DNA of 64,000 nt from Rhizobiaceae bacterium (GTDB lineage: Bacteria > Pseudomonadota > Alphaproteobacteria > Rhizobiales > Rhizobiaceae), in the NCBI GenBank assembly GCA_014238155.1, contig JABABQ010000066.1, positions 1-64,000 on the forward strand, given 5' to 3'. Below, piece after piece: positions 7,158 through 13,571 of this stretch (position 1 is the first letter of the stretch; each line of letters starts with the position of its first letter). A program made the position numbers and the translations under genes. A model generated the notes under the pieces. The model searched no databases. It worked only from the letters and a program-made list of their open reading frames with translations, and had not been told where the DNA came from.

Positions 7158-7386
7158 CCGCTCAAACCACCTATCCGCTCGAGTTGTGCGCGTGCCTGGC
7201 CGGCTGATCGAATAGCCGAACTATCCGTCCTCCCCTTTGGTCAGCCTGGGGAGCGACGAGCGGAGAGGATTCGAGCAAGATCGACTCGATCAACCGGCCA
7301 GAAACAGCGACGTTACGGGTGAGAGTGTAGCGACACTGCCAGCGCAGTTAAAAACTTTTTTACTTAAGTGAACACGACATAATTAT
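7150..7386 (-). repeat. Accessory-region repeat, copy B
   Basis: About 237 bp, a diverged copy of 5700-5938. The first 20 bp are identical, the 15-bp inverted repeat is present (7197-7211 and 7286-7300, one mismatch), and the distal edge is shared; the middle is poorly conserved. Read on the minus strand it ends in the same coding-like string (YSISRPGTRTTRA..WFERMGA) as copy A and runs in frame into the 6522-7157 gene, although an in-frame TAG lies upstream. Confidence 0.65.
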
Positions 7387-7560
7387 GAATAATAGAGCTT
7401 TTTAGTTTCTATTGCTGCGTTATAACCTTGTAACCACCGTAACATTCAGAACTTGAAGTTGAGATCCTGTGCCCCAAGAACAAGCAGTCCACTGTGTGAG
7501 AAATCAACACTTGCTTTGTCGTCGGTTTTTGAATCATCTTCACGTACTAGGAGCAATGCA

Positions 7561-7735
7561 TGATCCACACACCTGAACGGCACACCAATGCGGGTGACCG
7601 CACGGTGAACCGAATCTTGTTGTCCACAAGCCGGAAATAGCTGTGGAGAACCACCTGTGGAAAAAGAAAACGTGGTCCACAATTAAGCAAACATAGCGTT
7701 ACACACTGCCATTATGAGCGTTTCGTGGTCCACAT
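7561..7735. promoter_or_regulatory. Cluster of DnaA-box-like 9-mers
   Basis: Within 175 bp there are TGATCCACA (7561), TTGTCCACA (7620), the reverse of TTCTCCACA (7642-7650), the reverse of TTTTCCACA (7656-7664), and two copies of CGTGGTCCACA (7671 and 7723). Three lie within 45 bp. Against the DnaA consensus TTATNCACA (relaxed TTWTNCACA) most have one mismatch and one fits the relaxed form. It could be a replication origin, a DnaA titration site, or the remnant of a plasmid/phage origin. A 78-codon minus-strand frame (7446-7682) overlaps it but is unsupported. Confidence 0.4.
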
Positions 7736-7768
7736 TTTCGTTGAAAACATTGAGTTTTTTGGATTTTC

Positions 7769-7843
7769 TGGCTCCCCGGGCCGGATTCGAACCAGCGACC
7801 GATCGATTAACAGTCGATTGCTCTACCACTGAGCTACCGGGGA
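7769..7843 (-). tRNA. tRNA-Asn(GUU)
   Basis: 75 nt with CCA encoded. The acceptor stem TCCCCGG pairs with CCGGGGA, the D-arm reads GCTCAGTGGTAGAGC, the anticodon loop is CTGTTAA with anticodon GTT, and the T-arm is GGTTCGAATCC. All four arms can be read directly. Confidence 0.97.
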
Positions 7844-7863
7844 ACTTATATCGCTAAGCGACA

Positions 7864-8184
7864 GTGCGCTTGCACCGGGGCTCTTTACAAAGGAAGACAT
7901 CGGTTCGCAAGCACAATCGGATAGAATCGGACACTATTTTGCTTTCTCGCCTGCCAACACCTTCCACAAAGCTGGGGCGTACCTGTTTAGGTGTGGCGCT
8001 GGTTGTCGGAGGCATTCTCGGTTTTCTGCCTATATTGGGTTTCTGGATGATTCCCCTGGGATTGCTGATCCTGTCGCAGGATTTTGCTTCCGTTAGACGC
8101 TTTCGCAGACGCTGGACAGTGAAACTGTCACGCTGGTGGGAAAGTTTCAAAGCCTGGCGCCGCGAAAAGCGCAAAACCAAGTAG
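7864..8184 (+). CDS. Small conserved membrane protein
   Basis: Up to 106 residues from GTG 7864; the true start is uncertain and may lie nearer 7940, since the first ~25 residues look non-native. A hydrophobic hairpin ('LGVALVVGGILGFLPILGFWMIPLGLLILS') is followed by a strongly basic, Trp-containing tail (RRFRRRW...RREKRKTK). From memory, proteins with a 'GFLP.LGFWM.PLG' hairpin are widespread and uncharacterised in alphaproteobacteria. It diverges from tRNA-Asn. Confidence 0.6.
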   Translation: MRLHRGSLQRKTSVRKHNRIESDTILLSRLPTPSTKLGRTCLGVALVVGGILGFLPILGFWMIPLGLLILSQDFASVRRFRRRWTVKLSRWWESFKAWRREKRKTK

Positions 8185-8229
8185 AAAAGTAAGGCTGCAA
8201 TTTGTCGATTTGCAAAAGTCTGGTTCTAT

Positions 8230-8565
8230 CTAGTCTGCAGCAGCGGCGACAGCTAATTGCGTAACTTTTTCCAGTTCCAGACAGAGTAATTCCAGAAAAT
8301 CCACTGCAGTAGCGCCTTTTGGAGTTTCAATTGCCAGATGGAAAACCACCAAATCGGAATCGAGTTGAAAGTCGACTTGATTTATTAAAGTCGTGTTGCC
8401 TCCTTTAACGAAACTTTTCAGTGCATCCATCCAGACACGGTCGGGCGCGACGTCAAGTTGTAATGTTAACGGCAATTCGATGCCCGTATCGAGACCGCTT
8501 TTACTTCTTTCAAGGTATTCTCTGACCTCGCTGACAATATTGGGCTGGACGCAAATCTGCACCAT
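8230..8565 (-). CDS. Hypothetical protein
   Basis: 111 residues. GAGGAA lies 8 bases before the ATG. The protein is soluble and has an alternating strand/helix pattern ('LPLTLQLDVAPDRVWMDALKSF', 'SDLVVFHLAIETPKG') and an Ala-rich end. No known family recognised. It lies tail-to-tail with the small membrane protein gene. Confidence 0.5.
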   Translation of the reverse strand: MVQICVQPNIVSEVREYLERSKSGLDTGIELPLTLQLDVAPDRVWMDALKSFVKGGNTTLINQVDFQLDSDLVVFHLAIETPKGATAVDFLELLCLELEKVTQLAVAAAAD

Positions 8566-9080
8566 TCGTCTAGTTCCTCATTATCTGTCATGGGTGTCGC
8601 GGCTCACCCAATTCGTTTGTGATATTTCGGTCGATTTACTCTGGGCGAAATACTGTCGAACACGTGTTGCGCGCCCAAAACGCCAAACGGTGCTGGATTT
8701 GACGGCAGCAATTGCAAGATTCTGATGAAGAGGTTGTGGCCGGGCTTGGTGATCTGGTGGATGCTGCTGTGACCAGACCGCAAAACCAGCGTATTTTGAG
8801 CTCGTATCCGGACTCACAGAACCACAGGCGGCTGATCTGAAGCCAACTGCCGGGTTGAAGTATCCAATTGATCGGTGGACTCGCATTGGGCCTCGCGTGT
8901 TCGGCCCAACCGGGTCAGTAAATTCCCAATATAGGCCCGGTGTCAACTGAACCGAAATGCGGCATGGAGGTTAAAACCTCTCGGGCGCCAAATCACCGCA
9001 CCGGTACAAAGGATCAAAGCACTGAATTCCGTCCGGTTCTGGATGCGCGAAGGTTGTGGTTCAGAACAGAAGTTTGTGGG
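8566..9080. other. Non-coding or decayed stretch before tRNA-Cys
   Basis: No supported gene. It holds a perfect 7-bp inverted repeat (TTGGGCC 8886-8892, GGCCCAA 8903-8909) without a T-run. Around 8640-8840 there is a plus-strand stretch with protein-like reading in two frames, which might be an old gene fragment, but no family is recognisable. Confidence 0.4.
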
Positions 9081-9109
9081 TTGACGGCAATCTGCCCCCA
9101 ACCTATTGA
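9081..9109 (+). promoter_or_regulatory. Predicted sigma-70 promoter of tRNA-Cys
   Basis: TTGACG (9081-9086), a 17-bp spacer, then TATTGA (9104-9109), 25 bp before the mature tRNA 5' end. Spacing and position fit a housekeeping promoter. Confidence 0.6.
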
Positions 9110-9134
9110 AACACCGGTCCGGCAGCGGACGGAA

Positions 9135-9208
9135 GGCCTCGTGGCGGAGTGGTTACGCAGAGGACTGCAAATCCTTGCACCCCGGTTCGATTCCGGGCGA
9201 GGCCTCCA
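9135..9208 (+). tRNA. tRNA-Cys(GCA)
   Basis: 74 nt including CCA. GGCCTCG pairs with CGAGGCC, the anticodon loop CTGCAAA carries GCA, and the T-arm GGTTCGATTCC is intact. Its 3' end is the attachment site of a decayed integrative element (see the repeat at 10200-10218). Confidence 0.97.
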
Positions 9209-9209
9209 A
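9191..9209 (+). repeat. attL-like site inside the tRNA-Cys 3' end
   Basis: The 19-bp sequence TTCCGGGCGAGGCCTCCAA covers the T-stem 3' half, acceptor strand and CCA of tRNA-Cys. It recurs exactly at 10200-10218. Together with the integrase fragment between them this is the standard signature of tRNA-targeted site-specific integration. Confidence 0.85.
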
Positions 9210-9218
9210 GCTGTATTT

Positions 9219-9560
9219 CTACATTTGATTTCTTTTGTAATTTCCGGCGATCTGCCACACCGGATCTCCAGGTGTGGCAGATTTTTCATTCATAAGCCTG
9301 GTAACGGCGTTTTTAGATAGAATCGCTCGATCGGCTTTTCGGGTGTAAATCTTGCTGGTTTGAGCACCGGTCAAGCCTAATGCACCGTTCATTTCCTCAT
9401 CGGTTGCGCCGGTTCCTGCCAATTCAGTTGAAACAAGCTTTCTCACGCTGTGCCCGGTAATAAAATTAACTCCAGCTTGCTTGAACCATCTGGACACCCT
9501 GTCGCTCATTGTCTTGGCGTTTCTGAAAGGCCTCTTCGCGCAGAGGTAACCAAACCCGCG
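9219..9560 (-). pseudogene. C-terminal fragment of a tyrosine recombinase (integrase)
   Basis: The frame carries the catalytic-domain end of a phage-type integrase: 'FRNAKTMSDRVSRWFKQAGV', then 'HSVRKL' (H-x-x-R box), 'LAGTGATDEEMNGALGLT', and 'KIYTRKADR' with the nucleophilic Tyr. The last conserved His/Trp position is replaced by Ala-Gln-Thr, as in some integrases. The frame stays open upstream to 9845, but the residues before about 9560 do not resemble an integrase, so the N-terminal and core-binding domains are missing. It lies next to its presumed tRNA-Cys target. Confidence 0.8.
9250..9286 (+). terminator. Intrinsic terminator after tRNA-Cys
   Basis: A perfect 12-bp stem (9250-9261 with 9271-9282), 9-base loop and a run of T. 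It lies 42 bp after the tRNA and overlaps the 3' coding end of the integrase remnant on the other strand. The tRNA terminator is therefore inside the integrated DNA. Confidence 0.75.
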
Positions 9561-10199
9561 GCATACATCGTGTTGATGAAACAAACGACGCCTGAAGGAT
9601 CGGTCGGTCAATTGAAGTTGAACACCAATGACACCAAGCTCAAGCTGGTCGAGCTGAATGCAGAACAGCGGGCTGTCAAAATCCAAATCCAACAAATATT
9701 GGATCTGCCAGGGCAGCGGCTTACTGTGCCAGCCATCAACGGCCAGTAATTCCCCCAAAATACAAAAGTCGCTTTGATTATCTGAAAAAATCAATAACTC
9801 GGTCAAAGTGGAACCCAACATCGACAAACCAGACGAAGGCCACAATGAGCAGGCCGACGATTATGTAAATAAACGTGTGGTTTGGCTTGGGCATCGTTGA
9901 ATTCTTACACATTTTGGAATTTAGGACAAATAAGGAGCGCCGGTACCGAGAAATATATTTGTCAGGGCCATTAGGTTCGAAGCCATTCTCACCTCCATTC
10001 TTGAGTCTTAATAGATTGCTACAAAATGCCGAATTGGCAATGTGCAGATTGGTGGGATATTTCCCATATCTCTTCCGCTTTTGGCCTCAAGTGCTCCACC
10101 AAAAAGGTGTGGCAGTTTTCAAAAATTGCCCTTGATTCTCAATGACGGGTGCTTTAGCCACACCTAATGTTAGCCACTTGATGTATTGGAAATTGCCTT

Positions 10200-10218
10200 T
10201 TCCGGGCGAGGCCTCCAA
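10200..10218 (+). repeat. attR-like copy of the tRNA-Cys 3' end
   Basis: Exact 19-bp copy of 9191-9209, 1009 bp downstream. It lies 49 bp before the start of pcm, so the distal border of the element is immediately upstream of a core gene. Confidence 0.85.
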
Positions 10219-10267
10219 AAGCTGCTGGGTGGTTGCAAATGTCGTTTTCGGGAGTCCATATATAGTG

Positions 10268-10930
10268 ATGATTGACTACGAAAAAGCCCGCCAAACCATG
10301 GTGAATTGCCAGGTGCGGCCAAACGACGTCACCAATCACAATGTGCTCCAGGCATTTCTTTCGGTTCCCCGCGAAGCCTTTGTCAGCGCTGCCCAAAAGC
10401 CGCTTGCTTATATTGATGAAGACCTGCCACTGACCTCTCATGGCGCATCGCGCTATCTGATGGAGGCCATGTCAATGTCAAAACTCATCCAGTTGGCAGA
10501 AGTTGGCGAAGACGACATCGTTCTCGATATCGGCTGCGCCAGCGGATATTCAACGGCAATTTTGAGCAAATTGTGCAGTTCGGTTGTCGCTGTTGAAAGC
10601 GACGAGGACCTGGCGGTTCAATCCACCCAGACTTTGATGGATCTTGGATGTGACAATGCCGTTGTCACCAATGGTCCGCTTGAAAAAGGCCTGGCAAGTG
10701 AAGGCCCCTATGATGTCATTTTTGTCGGCGGGGCTGTTGAAAACCTGCCGGATGAATTGATTGACCAGTTAAAAAATGGTGGCCGACTGGTTGTCGTGCA
10801 AGGTACAGGCAATGCAGGTGTGGCACGGATATATAGTCGGGATAATAATGTCATCGGTTCGCGGGACGCATTCAATTGTGCGGTAATGCCCTTGCCAGGG
10901 TTTGAAAAAGAGGTTTCGTTCGTATTCTGA
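10268..10930 (+). CDS. pcm: Protein-L-isoaspartate O-methyltransferase family protein
   Basis: 220 residues from ATG 10268; the frame is open further upstream, but that part crosses the att site. Uses S-adenosylmethionine to methylate isoaspartyl residues in aged proteins so they can be repaired. SAM motif I is at about residues 85-95 ('VLDIGCASGYS'), and the PCMT-type segment before it reads 'SHGASRYLMEAMSMSKLIQLAEV'. Further SAM-fold strands appear at 'YDVIFVGGAVENLP' and 'GGRLVVVQGTG'. The alphaproteobacterial pcm-tolC-popZ-valS order supports it. Some members in this position may act on other substrates. Confidence 0.85.
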   Translation: MIDYEKARQTMVNCQVRPNDVTNHNVLQAFLSVPREAFVSAAQKPLAYIDEDLPLTSHGASRYLMEAMSMSKLIQLAEVGEDDIVLDIGCASGYSTAILSKLCSSVVAVESDEDLAVQSTQTLMDLGCDNAVVTNGPLEKGLASEGPYDVIFVGGAVENLPDELIDQLKNGGRLVVVQGTGNAGVARIYSRDNNVIGSRDAFNCAVMPLPGFEKEVSFVF

Positions 10931-11108
10931 ACCAGGCCAGTTGGTTTCCCGGGAATAGGTGTCCCCAGAAGAATTGCAGAGGAGGTGCATCTTTACATTT
11001 CGCCGGATTGCACGGGACTGAAAATTGATTACAGTGACCCATTGCCTCGGCGCTTTATCGATGCGGAATGGCCCTACATTGTCGGGTCATGAGAGAGAGA
11101 AGTTTAGG

Positions 11109-12464
11109 ATGCGTTGGTCTGTTCTATTGTTGGCAACATCAGCCTGTTTTGCTGCCACCCAGCAAGCTAATTCAGAATCGCTGCGAACGGCTTTGGCTGC
11201 AGCCTATAACCACAATCCCACACTCAATGCCCAACGTGCGGCGACCCGGGCGGTTGATGAAAAGATTGTTCAGGCCAAATCCGGTAACCGTCCGACAATA
11301 ATGGGAGACGCCAATTGGGGATTTGCGCGTACGACGAGCAACCGTATGGGAAATTCTTCGACCAATCCCTATGGTTACGGCATTACAATCAGCCAAAACC
11401 TGTTTGATGGATTTCGTACCATCAACAACATCGCTTCTGCTGAAGCCAACATCAAGGCCAGCCGCGAGCAGTTGCGCCGGGTGGAACAACAGATTTTGCA
11501 ATCTGCAGCTAGTGCCTATGTTGACGTGCTTGAGGCAGGAGAGATCGTTTCGATCCGTCGTCAGAATATCGGTTTTCTCCGCGAACAACTCAGATCGTCT
11601 CAAGCCGGACTGGATGTCGGCGAAGGGACACGGACTGATGTTGCGCAGAGCCAGGCCCGCCTGAGTACGGCACAAGCCACTCTCGCTGCTGCCCAGGCAA
11701 CCCTGTCTTCGGCGCGGGCCACCTATAAGCAGATCATTGGCCGCACACCAAGCAGTTTGACCTGGCCAAATGGGCCCGGCCATCTCTATGCAAATGCTCT
11801 TCAAACAGCAATTGCGGTTGGTTTGAATGAACACCCGGCAATCCGCCTGACCCAACATGCGGTCGACGCTGCTGCATTCAGTGTCAAGTCGCTGGAAGGC
11901 GCTTACCTGCCGACACTTTCGCTGCGCGGCAATGCCAATCGCTCCTACAATTCCGGCAGTTCGGGCAATCGGAATTCTTCTGTTTCGGCCACTGTGAATT
12001 TATCTGTGCCGATCTATCAGGGCGGGGTAGCAAGCTCTCGGGTGCGCGAAGGACGAGAAACTCTGGCGCAGACCCGGATTCAGGTTGATGAAGCAAGAGA
12101 TGAAGTCCGGGCTGCTGTGGTAACGGCATGGTCTTCGCTGCAAGCGGCAAATGCCAATGTTCGCGCTATTCAGGCGACCGTCAACGCCTCCAAACTGGCT
12201 TTGGACGGCGTCATTGAAGAGCGAAATGTCGGGCAGCGCACCCAGTTGGAAGTGCTGGATTCTCAAAGTAGAGTGCTGGATGCACAGGTGTCCTTGGTCG
12301 GTGCCCGCAAAAGGCGGGTGACCGCTGGCTATGCATTGGTATCGGCTATGGGACGTCTGAACAGCTCTCGTCTTGGTCTGGCTGTGCGTCATTACGATCC
12401 ACAACACCATTTTGACGAGGTCAAAGACATGTGGATCGGACTGCGCACCCCATCAGGTCGTTGA
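11109..12464 (+). CDS. tolC: TolC-family outer membrane efflux/secretion channel
   Basis: 451 residues from ATG 11109; the frame is open to 11025, but this start gives a clean signal peptide ('MRWSVLLLATSACFAATQQANS'). The mature protein has two tandem outer-membrane-efflux domains of long heptad helices, with the TolC repeat landmarks 'ALAAAYNHNPTLNAQRAATRAVDE' and 'AIAVGLNEHPAIRLTQHAVDAA', and 'YGITISQNLFDGF' in the first beta-strand region. It forms a trimeric channel serving type I secretion and RND pumps. No inner-membrane partner is encoded nearby, as is usual for a shared TolC. Confidence 0.92.
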   Translation: MRWSVLLLATSACFAATQQANSESLRTALAAAYNHNPTLNAQRAATRAVDEKIVQAKSGNRPTIMGDANWGFARTTSNRMGNSSTNPYGYGITISQNLFDGFRTINNIASAEANIKASREQLRRVEQQILQSAASAYVDVLEAGEIVSIRRQNIGFLREQLRSSQAGLDVGEGTRTDVAQSQARLSTAQATLAAAQATLSSARATYKQIIGRTPSSLTWPNGPGHLYANALQTAIAVGLNEHPAIRLTQHAVDAAAFSVKSLEGAYLPTLSLRGNANRSYNSGSSGNRNSSVSATVNLSVPIYQGGVASSRVREGRETLAQTRIQVDEARDEVRAAVVTAWSSLQAANANVRAIQATVNASKLALDGVIEERNVGQRTQLEVLDSQSRVLDAQVSLVGARKRRVTAGYALVSAMGRLNSSRLGLAVRHYDPQHHFDEVKDMWIGLRTPSGR

Positions 12465-12576
12465 TTGACTGAAGAAATAGCGCCCGGTCAGGCTCTTTAA
12501 TTTTTGAATTGAGTTATATTGTTCCCACGAATCAGTTGTGACGCTTCCATCCGCGTCCCGGATCAGGGGAAATCTC

Positions 12577-13473
12577 ATGTCGAACCAGGATTCCAATTCC
12601 GCCAAGAAGATTGACCAATCTGAAGCGCCGGACATTGACGAGCCGTCGATGAATGAAATTCTAAGTTCCATCAAGAAAATTATCTCTGATGATGAGGCCG
12701 CAACGTCGTTGGAGGATCGTGAGCAATATTCCCATCCTATCGACCCATCCAACAGCAACCAGCTGGATGAAGCCTTCGAAGCTGATCTGGAGGCCGGGTT
12801 CGAAGCTGCGATTGAAAAAGAATTGCAAGACCTGACGACCGAAGCACCGGTCTCTCCCCCCGCTGAGCCCGGAAAAATCACCATCAATGCAAGTTCTCAA
12901 CCGAACACAGTTCGACCTGCTGCCAAAGCGAAAACTCAAGCACAGGATCCAGTGATCGATAGTAGCGAAGCAAGTCCAATGGTGCGGTCTGATCAATCCG
13001 ATGATCCGGTATCTCCAGACGAAGATACGATGACTGCGGTACCAAAAAAGCTTGAAGAACGTGTGCGACAAATACGCCGTGAAGTGTCAGAGGCGTCTGC
13101 AGGCCTTTCTTCCGATGCGCGGCTCGATAAATACCGCGTACGCGGAAAACTAAAGATGGAATCATTAGCAACGGCGGCCAGCGCGACGCCCGTGGCACCA
13201 GCGCCCAATACAGCAACAACACCACAAGCTCCAGCACAAGCCGTCGTTTCTCCTGCTGTTACTGCCGGACCCGTCCTGCCCACCTCTCATGCGATTGCAC
13301 AACAAATGGCAAGCACGATGTTGGCGGAAAAGGAACACGAAATTCAAAAAATGCTCGCTAACATGATGCGTCCGACAATTCGCAAATGGTTGAGTGAGAA
13401 CCTGCCTGGTATGGTCGAAAAGCTGGTTCGCGAAGAAATTGAACGCGTCGCGCGCGGAAAACAGGCCTCTTAG
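12577..13473 (+). CDS. popZ: PopZ-family (DUF2497) polar organising protein
   Basis: 298 residues from ATG 12577, preceded by AGGGGA. The N-terminal conserved motif 'MNEILSSIKKIISDD' is at residues 25-39. A long acidic, then Pro/Ala-rich disordered middle follows (about 40-240), and the conserved C-terminal helical block 'MLANMMRPTIRKWLSENLPGMVEKLVREEIERVARG' closes it. In Caulobacter PopZ builds a polar microdomain that tethers ParB/parS and cell-cycle regulators; the N-terminal motif binds clients and the C-terminal helices oligomerise. Location just upstream of valS matches the Caulobacter popZ neighbourhood. This form is longer than Caulobacter PopZ (177 residues), mainly in the linker. 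Confidence 0.88.
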   Translation: MSNQDSNSAKKIDQSEAPDIDEPSMNEILSSIKKIISDDEAATSLEDREQYSHPIDPSNSNQLDEAFEADLEAGFEAAIEKELQDLTTEAPVSPPAEPGKITINASSQPNTVRPAAKAKTQAQDPVIDSSEASPMVRSDQSDDPVSPDEDTMTAVPKKLEERVRQIRREVSEASAGLSSDARLDKYRVRGKLKMESLATAASATPVAPAPNTATTPQAPAQAVVSPAVTAGPVLPTSHAIAQQMASTMLAEKEHEIQKMLANMMRPTIRKWLSENLPGMVEKLVREEIERVARGKQAS

Positions 13474-13571
13474 ACCCAGTTAATTCGGATTTTATTGACT
13501 TGACGCCAGGCTTTGTCTTTAGACAGGTCAAGATTATTTGCGTGTGAGCGCTTTTCAATTCGAGTTAGACG

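Larger units (their letters stand above)
9191..10218. mobile_element. Remnant (~1.0 kb) of an integrative element at tRNA-Cys
   Basis: Bounded by two perfect 19-bp copies of the tRNA-Cys 3' end. The only recognisable content is the C-terminal part of a tyrosine recombinase at the tRNA-proximal end, reading back toward the tRNA. The rest (about 9560-10199) has only weak frames: one at 9576-9749 (+) ends in a helical string, another lies at 9875-10135 (+). Neither is recognisable. The element has evidently lost most of its length by internal deletion. Confidence 0.8.

Noticed and set aside
5700-7386. Integron attC array
   Set aside because: The repeats have inverted-repeat stems, but no clear GTTRRRY/RYYYAAC core boxes and no integron integrase in the window; not enough to call.
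7446-7682. 78-codon minus-strand frame over the DnaA-box cluster
   Set aside because: No ribosome-binding site, no recognisable domain, and it overlaps repeated 9-mers; left out as a gene.
8886-8909. Perfect 7-bp inverted repeat as a terminator
   Set aside because: No T-run follows on either strand, so no terminator call.
8581-8946. 121-codon minus-strand frame before tRNA-Cys
   Set aside because: Low-complexity, no RBS, likely chance; the region is treated as non-coding.
9576-9749. Plus-strand frame inside the tRNA-Cys island ending in a helical string
   Set aside because: Reads like protein for ~55 residues but has no RBS, no family, and lies in decayed DNA.
9875-10135. 86-codon plus-strand frame before attR
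   Set aside because: Composition is not protein-like and no start site is supported.
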